Positions 17,003-24,628 of a stretch of 64,000 bases of DNA are shown here, in pieces; within the stretch, counting starts at the first letter, position 1, and each line of letters begins with the position of its first letter. The notes beneath the pieces are model-generated. The model had not been told where the DNA came from. It saw nothing but the letters and a program-made list of their open reading frames with translations, and ran no database searches. Source of the stretch: Streptomyces minutiscleroticus (GTDB taxonomy: Bacteria; Actinomycetota; Actinomycetes; Streptomycetales; Streptomycetaceae). Location: contig NZ_BMVU01000019.1 in the NCBI RefSeq assembly GCF_014650875.1, positions 62,001-126,000 of the forward strand, read 5' to 3'. Both the position numbers and the translations under genes were made by a program.

Positions 17003-17099
17003 CCCTCCCGCCCGTCCCCCACCACCACTCCTCCAGGGCCGCGCTCCGCGCCTTTCCCTCCGCCGCCCACCGCCAGCCCTCAAGGAACAGGCCGCTCCC

Positions 17100-18011
17100 A
17101 TGAGCACTCTTCGGATCGATCACGTATCGCGCTGGTTCGGCAACGTGGTGGCCGTCAACGACATCACCATGACGGTCGGCCCCGGCGTCACCGGCCTGCT
17201 CGGCCCCAACGGCGCCGGCAAGTCCACCCTCATCAACATGATGGGCGGCTTCCTCTCCCCCTCCACGGGCTCCGTCACCCTCGACGGGCAGCCGGTGTGG
17301 CGCAACGAGAAGATCTACCGGCACATCGGCATCGTCCCCGAGCGCGAGGCGATGTACGACGTCCTGACGGGGCGTGAGTTCGTCCTCGCCAACGCGGAGC
17401 TGCACGGCCTCGGCGCGAAGGCCGCCGACCGGGCGCTGGCCACGGTCGAGATGCAGTACGCGCAGGACCGGCGGATCTCCACGTACTCCAAGGGCATGCG
17501 GCAGCGCGTGAAGATGGCGTCCGCGCTGGTCCACGACCCGTCCCTGCTGCTGCTCGACGAGCCCTTCAACGGCATGGACCCGCGCCAGCGCATGCAGCTG
17601 ATGGACCTGCTGCGGCGGATGGGCGGCGAGGGCCGCACGGTGCTGTTCTCGTCCCACATCCTCGAAGAGGTCGAACAGCTCGCCGCGCACATCGAGGTGA
17701 TCGTCGCCGGGCGCCACGCGGCCGGCGGCGACTTCCGCCGCATCCGGCGGCTGATGACCGACCGGCCGCACCGTTACCTCGTGCGCTCCAGCGACGACCG
17801 CACGCTCGCGGCCGCGCTGATCGCCGACCCGTCGACGTCGGGCATCGAGGTGGACCCGAAGGAGGACGCCCTGCTCGTCCAGGCCGTCGACTTCGGGCGC
17901 TTCACCACGCTGCTGCCGCGGGTCGCTCGCGAGCACGGCATCCGCCTGCTGACGGTCTCGCCGTCCGACGAGTCCCTGGAGTCCGTCTTCTCGTATCTGG
18001 TCGCGGCGTAG
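17100..18011 (+). CDS. ABC-2 type transporter ATP-binding protein, operon gene 3
   Basis: 303-residue ATPase with GPNGAGKST, YSKGMRQRVKMASAL, LLLLDEPFNGMDP and H-loop LFSSHIL. It is a paralogue of operon gene 1 with no Gly/Asp tail. AAGGA lies 13 bases before ATG 17100. The 97-bp gap after gene 2 is the only sizeable spacer in the operon. Presumed partner is the permease directly downstream. Confidence 0.9.
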   Translation: MSTLRIDHVSRWFGNVVAVNDITMTVGPGVTGLLGPNGAGKSTLINMMGGFLSPSTGSVTLDGQPVWRNEKIYRHIGIVPEREAMYDVLTGREFVLANAELHGLGAKAADRALATVEMQYAQDRRISTYSKGMRQRVKMASALVHDPSLLLLDEPFNGMDPRQRMQLMDLLRRMGGEGRTVLFSSHILEEVEQLAAHIEVIVAGRHAAGGDFRRIRRLMTDRPHRYLVRSSDDRTLAAALIADPSTSGIEVDPKEDALLVQAVDFGRFTTLLPRVAREHGIRLLTVSPSDESLESVFSYLVAA

Positions 18012-18021
18012 GAGGCCGAAG

Positions 18022-18741
18022 ATGTACGACCCCACAGTCGCCCGGCTCACCTACCGGGGCCTGCTCGGCCGCCGCCGGGCCCTCATCCTGGGCGCCCTGC
18101 CCGTCCTGCTGATCGTGATCTCCGTGGCCGTGCGGTTCTTCGCGGGGACCGACGACCAGGTCGCCGCGGACGTGCTCGGCGGCTTCGCGCTCGCCACCAT
18201 GGTGCCGATCATCGGCGTCATCGCCGGCACCGGCGCGATCGGACCGGAGATCGACGACGGCTCGGTGGTGTACCTGCTGTCCAAGCCGGTCAAGCGGCCG
18301 ACGATCATCTTCACCAAGCTGATCGTCGCCATCGCCGTGACCATGGTCTTCTCGGCCGTCCCGACGATGGTCGCGGGCCTGATCCTGAACGGCAACGGGC
18401 AGCAGGTGGCCGTCGCGTACACGGTCGCCGCGCTCGTCGCCTCCATCGCCTACGCGGCGATCTTCCTGCTCCTGGGCACGGTCACCCGGCACGCCGTGGT
18501 GTTCGGGCTCGTCTACGCCCTCGTGTGGGAGGCGCTCTTTGGGAGCCTGGTCTCGGGCGCGCGCACGCTCAGCGTCCAGCAGTGGGCCCTCTCCGTGGCC
18601 CACGAGGTGACGGGCGGCGACCTCGTCACCTCGGACGTGAGCCTGCCGGTCGCCGCGGTGCTGCTCGTCGTGGTCACGGCGGCCGCCACCTGGTACGCCG
18701 GCCAGCGGCTGCGGTCGCTGACGCTCGCCGGGGAGGAGTGA
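18022..18741 (+). CDS. ABC-2 type transporter permease, operon gene 4
   Basis: 239-residue protein with six hydrophobic segments (ALILGALPVLLIVISVAV, ALATMVPIIGVIAGTGAI and others) and the ABC-2 motif GPEIDDGSVVYLLSKPVKRP, where extracytoplasmic-loop residues precede a reload of the membrane domain. GGAGG lies immediately after the upstream stop and 6 bases before ATG. It is the last gene of the operon, followed by a hairpin. Confidence 0.88.
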   Translation: MYDPTVARLTYRGLLGRRRALILGALPVLLIVISVAVRFFAGTDDQVAADVLGGFALATMVPIIGVIAGTGAIGPEIDDGSVVYLLSKPVKRPTIIFTKLIVAIAVTMVFSAVPTMVAGLILNGNGQQVAVAYTVAALVASIAYAAIFLLLGTVTRHAVVFGLVYALVWEALFGSLVSGARTLSVQQWALSVAHEVTGGDLVTSDVSLPVAAVLLVVVTAAATWYAGQRLRSLTLAGEE

Positions 18742-18769
18742 GCCCCGCGCCGGCCGCGGACGGCCGCCT

Positions 18770-18807
18770 CCCGCGCGTGCGCCCCGCACCGGGCGGGCAC
18801 GCGCGGG
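18770..18807 (+). terminator. Hairpin terminator of the ABC operon
   Basis: Perfect 11-bp inverted repeat CCCGCGCGTGC / GCACGCGCGGG with a 16-base GC-rich loop, 29 bases after the last permease stop. Confidence 0.6.
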
Positions 18808-18923
18808 GCGGTCCGTCCGCGGCGCGCTTAATCCGGTGGCGCCGAAAGCGGCCTCCCGGGCACAGTGGTGACGTCCACGCCGCCGGTCGGACCGGCGCCA
18901 CCTTCTGGGAGAGGAGCGCGACG

Positions 18924-18986
18924 ATGTCCGGTACGAACAGCTCGTCGAGCTCCCGGCAGGGCGGCCCGCGGCGGATTCCGGAGTAG
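18924..18986 (+). CDS. Candidate 20-residue Ser-rich small ORF
   Basis: ATG TCC GGT ACG AAC then five consecutive Ser codons (AGC TCG TCG AGC TCC) and RQGGPRRIPE, ending TAG. GAGAGGAG lies 7-8 bases before ATG, a strong ribosome binding site, and a GCCGGT-CGG-ACCGGC hairpin precedes it. No signal peptide. Its position 85 bp before a tRNA-Ser-like gene makes a Ser-tRNA-sensing leader peptide conceivable, but it could equally be an independent micro-protein or an unused ORF. I do not recognise a family. Confidence 0.45.
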   Translation: MSGTNSSSSSRQGGPRRIPE

Positions 18987-19071
18987 TCACTCCTCCGTCG
19001 AGTCCGCCCCGCACGGGAGCCGCCCGGGGCGGCCGCTTCGAGCGCGCGATCTTCGCGCGGGCCGCCCACCC

Positions 19072-19156
<85 letters not shown>

Positions 19157-19205
19157 CGATCGCCAGGACGGCGCCCGTCGCCCCGGGCGCCCATGTTTTG
19201 GCATG

Positions 19206-19316
19206 CATGTGCCCCTGGCCCGGCGGCGTACGTGCTTCGCGCCGGCGGTGTATGTGTCCCGGCCCGGCGACATACGTGTCCTGCCCCCGTGGCGTACGTG
19301 TCGTCTGTCCGTGCCG
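19206..19316. repeat. Intergenic tandem array, 22-bp period, four to five copies
   Basis: TA(C/T)GTG occurs at 19229, 19251, 19273 and 19295, exactly 22 bp apart, with a further CATGTG at 19206. Between them the sequence is YCCYGGCCCGGCG-like. It fills the spacer between the tRNA-Ser-like gene and the stop of the HAD phosphatase gene. Confidence 0.85.
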
Positions 19317-19416
19317 ACACCGGCCCCGGTGTCCGTCGCCGGCCTCCCGCCCCGGCCTCCGTCCGCGACGGACGGGGACCGGACGGGCGTCGGGAGGCCG
19401 GCGCCGGTCGCGTGGG

Positions 19417-20235
19417 TCAGCCCTGCGCGAGCAGCCTCTCCAGCACCACCGCGATCCCGTCCTCCTCGTTGGACGAGGTCACCTCGTCGGCCACGGCCTT
19501 GAGCGAGTCGTGGGCGTTGGCCATCGCCACGCCGTGCCCGGCCCAGCCGAACATCGGGATGTCGTTCGGCATGTCGCCGAAGGCGATCGTCTCGGCGGCC
19601 TTGACGCCCAGCCTGCGGGCCGCGATCGACAGGCCGGTGGCCTTAGACAGCCCCAGCGGCAGGATCTCCACGATGCCCTCGCCCGCCATGACCACGCTGA
19701 TCAGACCGCCGGCGGCCTGCCGCGCCGCCTCCGCCAGCTCGTCGTCGGAGAGGTCCGGGTGCTGGATGTACATCTTGGTCAGGGGCGCGGCCCACAGCTC
19801 CGCGACGTCCGTGAACGGCACGGCCTGCAGCAGCCCCTGCACCCGGTAGCCGGGGCCGACCAGCACGTCGCCGTCGACGCCGTCCCGGCTGGCGGCCACC
19901 GCCAGCGGTCCCACCTCCGCCTCGATCTTGGAGAGGGCCAGGCCGGCCAGCTGCCGGTCGAGGGTGACGGACGTCAGCAGCCGGTGCGCCCCGGCGTCGT
20001 ACACCTGGGCGCCCTGGCCGCACACGGCGATGCCGTCGTAGCCGAGTCCGTCCAGTATGTGCCGGGTCCACGGCACGGCCCGGCCGGTGACGACGATGTG
20101 CAGGGCGCCCGCCGCGCTCGCCGCGGCGAGCGCCTCGCGGGTGCGCTGCGAGACCGTGTCGTCGGAGCGCAGGAGCGTGCCGTCGAGGTCGGTCGCGACG
20201 AGCCGGTACGGGAAGGCGGGAGCGGAGGCGGTCAC
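19417..20235 (-). CDS. Cof-type HAD-superfamily phosphatase, paralogue
   Basis: 272-residue HAD phosphatase: motif I LVATDLDGTLLRSDD, motif II IVVTGRA, motif IV IAFGDMPNDIPMFGWAG. It is clearly a paralogue of the 9023-9892 protein, sharing motifs and the same C-terminal FGDMPND region. Its GTG start (20235-20233) overlaps the serS stop TGA (20234-20232) as GTGA, so translation is coupled to seryl-tRNA synthetase and the two form an operon. The in-frame extension upstream lies inside serS and is rejected. A repair or housekeeping phosphatase role is only inference. Confidence 0.9.
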   Translation of the reverse strand: MTASAPAFPYRLVATDLDGTLLRSDDTVSQRTREALAAASAAGALHIVVTGRAVPWTRHILDGLGYDGIAVCGQGAQVYDAGAHRLLTSVTLDRQLAGLALSKIEAEVGPLAVAASRDGVDGDVLVGPGYRVQGLLQAVPFTDVAELWAAPLTKMYIQHPDLSDDELAEAARQAAGGLISVVMAGEGIVEILPLGLSKATGLSIAARRLGVKAAETIAFGDMPNDIPMFGWAGHGVAMANAHDSLKAVADEVTSSNEEDGIAVVLERLLAQG

Positions 20236-21509
20236 CGGGCGGCCGGCTCCAGGACTTCCCGCCCGCCGAGGTAGGGACGCAGCACCTCGGGCACCCGCAC
20301 GGAGCCGTCGGCCTGCTGGTGGTTCTCCAGGATCGCCACGATCGTGCGCGGTACGGCGCACAGCGTGCCGTTCAGCGTCGCCAGCGGCCTGACCTGCTTG
20401 CCCTCACGCACCCGGATCGACAGCCGGCGCGACTGGAACTCGCCGCAGTCCGAGGTCGAGGTCAGCTCGCGGTACTTGCCCTGGGTCGGGATCCACGCCT
20501 CGCAGTCGAACTTGCGGGCCGCCGAGGCGCCGAGGTCGGCCGACGCCACGTCGATGACGCGGAACGGCAGCTCCAGCGAGGTCAGCCACTGCTTCTCCCA
20601 CTCCAGCAGCCGCTTGTGCTCGGCCTGGGCGTCCTCCGGCGCGACGTACGAGAACATCTCGACCTTGTCGAACTGGTGGACACGGAAGATGCCCTTGGTG
20701 TCCTTGCCGTGCGAGCCGGCCTCGCGGCGGAAGCAGGGCGAGAAGCCCGCGTACCGCAGCGGCAGCCGGTCGGCCTCGATGATCTCGTCCATGTGGTACG
20801 CGGCCAGCGGCACCTCGGACGTACCCACCAGGTACAGGTCGTCCTTGTCCAGGTGGTAGACGTCCTGCGCGGCCTGGCCGAGGAAGCCGGTGCCGGCCAT
20901 CGACTGCGGGCGGACCAGCGCGGGCGTGAGCATCGGCGTGAAGCCGGCGGCGGTGGCCTGCGCGATCGCCGCGTTCACCAGCGCGAGCTCCAGGAGCGCG
21001 CCGATGCCGGTGAGGAAGTAGAAGCGCGAGCCGGAGACCTTGGCGCCGCGCTCGACGTCGATCGCGCCGAGCGACCGCCCGAGCTCCATGTGGTCCTTGG
21101 GCTCGAAGCCCTCGGCCGCGAAGTCGCGGATCGTGCCGTGCGTCTCCAGCGTGACGAAGTCCTCCTCGCCGCCGACGGGGACGTCGGGGTGGACGAGGTT
21201 GCCGAGCTGGAGGAGCAGCTCCTGGGTCTCGGCCGCGGCCGCGTCCCGCTCGGCGTCGGCCGCCTTGACGTCGGCGGCGAGCTGGCTCGCCCTCTTCAGC
21301 AGCTCGGCCTTCTCGTCGCCGGCGGCCTTGGGGATCTGCTTGCCGAGCGTCCTCTGCTCGGAGCGGAGTTCGTCGAAGCGGACGCCGGACGACCTGCGCC
21401 GCTCGTCGGCGGAGAGGAGGGCGTCGACGAGCGCGACGTCCTCTCCACGGGCGCGCTGGGAGGCGCGCACACGGTCGGGGTCCTCACGGAGCAGGCGAAG
21501 GTCAATCAC
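20232..21509 (-). CDS. serS: Seryl-tRNA synthetase
   Basis: 425-residue class II synthetase that charges tRNA-Ser (and tRNA-Sec where present) with serine. The N-terminal coiled-coil tRNA-binding arm (residues about 25-105) is obvious; TSEVPLAAYHMDEI, motif 2 GFSPCFRREAGSHGKDTKG and motif 3 LNGTLCAVPRTIVAILENHQ form the catalytic core. GTG 21509 has no Shine-Dalgarno; TAGCCT lies 6 bases upstream, so the mRNA is probably leaderless. The downstream HAD gene overlaps by four bases. Upstream is the DnaA-box cluster. Confidence 0.96.
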   Translation of the reverse strand: MIDLRLLREDPDRVRASQRARGEDVALVDALLSADERRRSSGVRFDELRSEQRTLGKQIPKAAGDEKAELLKRASQLAADVKAADAERDAAAAETQELLLQLGNLVHPDVPVGGEEDFVTLETHGTIRDFAAEGFEPKDHMELGRSLGAIDVERGAKVSGSRFYFLTGIGALLELALVNAAIAQATAAGFTPMLTPALVRPQSMAGTGFLGQAAQDVYHLDKDDLYLVGTSEVPLAAYHMDEIIEADRLPLRYAGFSPCFRREAGSHGKDTKGIFRVHQFDKVEMFSYVAPEDAQAEHKRLLEWEKQWLTSLELPFRVIDVASADLGASAARKFDCEAWIPTQGKYRELTSTSDCGEFQSRRLSIRVREGKQVRPLATLNGTLCAVPRTIVAILENHQQADGSVRVPEVLRPYLGGREVLEPAAR

Positions 21510-21515
21510 GTGTCA

Positions 21516-21521
21516 AGGCTA
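21516..21521 (-). promoter_or_regulatory. -10 box TAGCCT of leaderless serS
   Basis: On the minus strand TAGCCT-N6-GTG; no ribosome binding site in the six bases, consistent with transcription starting at the GTG. Confidence 0.55.
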
Positions 21522-21689
21522 CCGGTGCGCGCTCGCGGGTCACGACCCGATATTCCCGGCCGTGTCTTCTGCGCCTTTTGCGATATATGCGGCGCGTGTC
21601 AATAAAAACGGTCGGCTACCTGGAATGGGGGATGAGAGAAAGGGGTGTTGACTCGATTCCCTTGTGGAGAGCGGCACTTGGGCCTGTGT

Positions 21690-22002
21690 CTGTCCACAGA
21701 AATCCACACCGCGCCGAAAGTTATCCACAGGCTGTGCGGAATATCTGTGGACGGGGGAAGTGATCATTAGGGAGGCCATGCACAGGCCGCCCCTCTCCCG
21801 GGACAAAACTCACTTACACCCACTTAAGAGTGGAATACAGTCACTCCAAAGAGTGGAGACGGGGGAAACAGTGGACAAGAGGGGTGGCCGGAGGCTGCGG
21901 TCGGAGTTGCCGCCTCTGGAGTGATTTGTCGACCTTGCCGCACTGTGTTGTCGACTTGTCCCCAGGTCGAGAAGGATGCCTGTGGATAACTTCTGTGGAC
22001 AA
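21690..22002. other. DnaA-box cluster between serS and pheA
   Basis: Three perfect 9-mers: TTATCCACA at 21721-21729, TGTGGATAA at 21981-21989, TGTGGACAA at 21994-22002. Three with one mismatch: CTGTCCACA at 21690, AGTGGACAA at 21870, TTGTCCCCA at 21956. Several weaker ones with two mismatches (21700, 21746, 21926, 21948). The 582-bp spacer is AT-richer than its surroundings, has no supportable gene, and contains two small hairpins at 21825-21838 and 21842-21855. Clusters of DnaA boxes outside oriC that titrate DnaA are known in S. coelicolor; this looks like one. Confidence 0.8.
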
Positions 22003-22091
22003 CGAAAAATCTGCTGGTAACACCGACCGGAAGCGGTCGCCGGACGGACCCGGTCGGGCCGGCCGAGCCCGGCGAAGCGGTCACGCTCCGG

Positions 22092-23024
22092 TCAGAAACG
22101 GCCGTCGAGGCAGCGCGCCAGCCAGTCCGAGGCCGCCGCGAACTCGCCGTCGGACGTACCCACCCGCGGCGGTCGCACGTCCGCCGGGTCGACCTCGGCC
22201 CGCGGATAGGACCCGAGGAAGCGCACCTGCGGGCACATCCGCTTCAGACCCGTCAGCGCCTCGCCCACCCGCCGGTCGCTGACGTGGCCCTCGGCGTCGA
22301 TCGCGAAGCAGTAGTTGCCGATGCCCTCGCCGGTCGGCCGGGACTGCAGCAGCATCAGGTTGACGCCGCGCACCGCGAACTCCTGGAGGATCTCCAGCAG
22401 GGCGCCGGGGTGGTCGTCGCGCTGCCAGACGACCACGGACGTCTTGTCCGCGCCGGTCGGGGCGGCGGGCCGGGCCGGCTTGCCCACCAGGACGAACCGC
22501 GTCTGCGCGTTCTCCGCGTCGTGGATGCCGGTCTCCAGCGCCTCCAGGCCGTAGCGCGCCGCCGCGAACTCGCCCGCGAAGGCCGCGTCGTAGCGGCCCT
22601 CCTGGACCAGCCGGGCGCCGTCCGCGTTCGAGGCGGCCGACTCCCACACCGCGTCCGGCAGATGCGCCTTCAGCCAGTTGCGCACCTGCGGCTGCGCGGC
22701 CGGATGCGCGGTCACGGTCTTGATGCCCGACAGCTGCGTACCCGGCCTGACCAGCAGCGCGAAGGTGATCGACAGCAGCACCTCGCGGTAGATCATGAGC
22801 GGCTCGCCGGCGACCAGCTCGTCCAGCGTGGTGGTGATGCCGCCCTCCACCGAGTTCTCGATCGGGACGAAGGCGGCCTCCGCCTCACCGGTGCGGACCG
22901 CGTCGAGCGCGGCGGGCACCGACACCATGGGGACGAGCTGCCGGGTGGCCGTCTCGGGGAGCGTCCGCAGGGCGACTTCGGTGAAGGTTCCCTCGGGGCC
23001 GAGATACGCGTAGCTGGCTGGCAT
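22092..23024 (-). CDS. pheA: Prephenate dehydratase (phenylalanine biosynthesis)
   Basis: The 310-residue enzyme converts prephenate to phenylpyruvate. ASYAYLGPEGTFTEVAL opens the PDT domain, VPIENSVEGGITTTLD and AQTRFVLVG (the catalytic TRF motif) complete it, and the C-terminal ACT domain (HPGALLEILQEFAVRGVNL) binds phenylalanine. In the ACT domain the usual ESRP is QSRPTGEG here. No chorismate mutase domain, as in other actinobacteria. The start ATG 23024 has TAGGGT 6 bases upstream and may be leaderless; GAGG within the six bases could also act as a weak ribosome site. Confidence 0.95.
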   Translation of the reverse strand: MPASYAYLGPEGTFTEVALRTLPETATRQLVPMVSVPAALDAVRTGEAEAAFVPIENSVEGGITTTLDELVAGEPLMIYREVLLSITFALLVRPGTQLSGIKTVTAHPAAQPQVRNWLKAHLPDAVWESAASNADGARLVQEGRYDAAFAGEFAAARYGLEALETGIHDAENAQTRFVLVGKPARPAAPTGADKTSVVVWQRDDHPGALLEILQEFAVRGVNLMLLQSRPTGEGIGNYCFAIDAEGHVSDRRVGEALTGLKRMCPQVRFLGSYPRAEVDPADVRPPRVGTSDGEFAAASDWLARCLDGRF

Positions 23025-23104
23025 GGCCTCACCCTAGTGGGCCCGTAGGGCGCCCGGTGCACGCGTCCGCCCCGCCGGCCCCGCCCACCCCCCATGTCCC
23101 GGCC

Positions 23105-23185
23105 ACGGCGCGGACCGGAGCGCCACCGGCCGCGGCCGGGACCGGAGCCGCCGTCGGCCGTACGGGACCGGAGCCGTCGGCCGGT
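23105..23185. repeat. Intergenic tandem array, 26-27 bp period, three copies
   Basis: GGACCGGAG recurs at 23112, 23139 and 23165 within GCCGYCGTCGGCCG-like units, between pheA and the DyP peroxidase gene. Confidence 0.7.
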
Positions 23186-23202
23186 GGAGCCCGCGGGCGC
23201 CG

Positions 23203-24621
23203 TCAGCCCTCCAGCAGCCGCTGCCCCACGTACTCCCCCTGCGCCGCGCCGCCCGGCACCGCGAACAGGCCGCTCGCCTCGTGGCGGATGAACGGCGACA
23301 GCGCGTCGCCCCGGTCGAGCTTGCGCTGCACCGGGACGAAGCCGCGCAGCGGATCGGCCTGCCAGCAGATGAAGAGCAGCCCGGCGTCGGGCACGCCGTC
23401 CGCGTCGAAGCCGTCGTGGAAGGAGAACGGGCGGCGCAGCATCGCGGCGCCCCCGTTCTGGTCGGGCCGGGTGATGCGGGCGTGCGCGTTGACCGGCACG
23501 ACCAGCCGGCCCTCGGCGTCCGTCTTCTCCAGGTCCATCTCGGTGGTCTCGCCGCCCCCGCTCAGCGGGGCGCCGGTGGACTTCTTGCGCCCGATGACGT
23601 CCTCCTGGTCGGCGACCGAGAGCTTCTCCCAGTCGTCGAGGAGCATCCGGATGCGGCGGACGACGACGTAGGAGCCGCCCGCCATCCACGCCGGATCGCC
23701 GTCGTCGGGTACGAAGACCCGCTTCTCGAAGTCGGACTCGGACGGCTTCGGGTTGCGCGTGCCGTCGACCTGGCCCATCAGGTTGCGGGTGGTCAGGGGC
23801 CGGTCGGTGGCGCCGGGCGAGCGGTTGAAGCCGTTCATCTGCCAGCGCACCCGGGCCGCCGACCCCGCGTCCTTCTGCAGGGCGCGCAGCGCGTGGAAGG
23901 CCACCAGGGCGTCGTTCGCGCCGATCTGCACCCACAGGTCGCCGTCGCTGCGCGCCTTGTCGAGATGGTCGGAGGAGAAGTCGGGCAGCGGGTCCAGGGC
24001 GACCGGCCGCTGCTTCTCCAGCCCCGTCCTCGCGAAGAAGCTGTGCCCGAAGCCGAACGTGACCGTGAGGGACGAGGGCCCGGCGTCCCGGGCGACGTCC
24101 GTGTCGTCGTGCGCGGCGGCCTCGCCCGCCATCAGCCGCCGGGCCGTCGCGGACCAGCGGCGCAGCAGGGCCGCCGCCTCCTTGCGTCCTGCGCCCGCCG
24201 CCAGGTCGAAGGCGACGAGATGGCCCCGGGACTGCAGCGCGGTGGTGATGCCGGGCTGATGTTTCCCGTGAAACATCTCCTCCTGTGCGCCCAGCGCGGT
24301 CAGGAGCTGTGCTCTGTCCGGCTGCGGCGCCGCCGCGTACCCGGCGGCGCCGCCCGCCGCGCCGAGCGCGAGACCGGTCGCCCCGGCCGTGCCGAGCAGC
24401 CGCCGCCGTGTGACGCCCCTGGCGGACGGAGCGCCGGCGGCCGGCGGGCGGCCGGTCCCGGCCGACCCGGACGAGGCATCGGGGCCGGACGAGGTCTTCA
24501 GGCTCGACGAGTTCTTCGGGCCGGACGAGGTCTTCGAGCCGGACGAATTCTTCGGGCCGGGCGAGGCGGCGGCATCGGACGGGGTCTGCGGAGGAGTGCG
24601 GTCGGAGGGTCGGTCGGGCAT
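23203..24621 (-). CDS. dtpA: Tat-exported dye-decolourising haem peroxidase (DtpA-like)
   Basis: 472 residues. A Tat signal TRRRLLGTAGATGLALG (about residues 70-88) follows an unusually long 70-residue n-region of Ser/Gly/Lys repeats. The DyP domain shows FHGKHQPGI, the GxxDG motif in GQVDGTRNP, and RPFSFHDGFD. In S. lividans DtpA works with ECuC and Sco in copper delivery needed for GlxA maturation and morphogenesis; the same neighbours are found here, which supports the name. It follows the CopC-CopD fusion gene by 7 bases. The DNA encoding FHGKHQ forms a near-parS word at 24260-24275. Confidence 0.92.
   Translation of the reverse strand: MPDRPSDRTPPQTPSDAAASPGPKNSSGSKTSSGPKNSSSLKTSSGPDASSGSAGTGRPPAAGAPSARGVTRRRLLGTAGATGLALGAAGGAAGYAAAPQPDRAQLLTALGAQEEMFHGKHQPGITTALQSRGHLVAFDLAAGAGRKEAAALLRRWSATARRLMAGEAAAHDDTDVARDAGPSSLTVTFGFGHSFFARTGLEKQRPVALDPLPDFSSDHLDKARSDGDLWVQIGANDALVAFHALRALQKDAGSAARVRWQMNGFNRSPGATDRPLTTRNLMGQVDGTRNPKPSESDFEKRVFVPDDGDPAWMAGGSYVVVRRIRMLLDDWEKLSVADQEDVIGRKKSTGAPLSGGGETTEMDLEKTDAEGRLVVPVNAHARITRPDQNGGAAMLRRPFSFHDGFDADGVPDAGLLFICWQADPLRGFVPVQRKLDRGDALSPFIRHEASGLFAVPGGAAQGEYVGQRLLEG
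24260..24275. other. parS-like site within dtpA (one mismatch)
   Basis: TGTTTCCCGTGAAACA on the plus strand differs from TGTTTCACGTGAAACA by a single central base. It encodes the conserved DyP motif FHGKH, so protein constraint may partly explain it. Confidence 0.5.
24488..24559 (-). repeat. 18-bp in-frame tandem repeat in the dtpA n-region
   Basis: Four contiguous 18-bp units begin at 24488, 24506, 24524 and 24542 (gacgag(g/t)tcttc + six bases). On the coding strand they give the hexapeptides GPKNSS, GSKTSS, GPKNSS and SLKTSS. Confidence 0.85.
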
Positions 24622-24628
24622 GCCTGGT

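Noticed and set aside
19206..19316. Tandem array considered as a CRISPR
   Set aside because: Units are contiguous with no unique spacers, only 22 bp long, and no cas genes are in the window.
21664..21924. Open frame of 86 codons in the DnaA-box spacer
   Set aside because: No ribosome site, codon bias unlike neighbours, overlaps several DnaA boxes.
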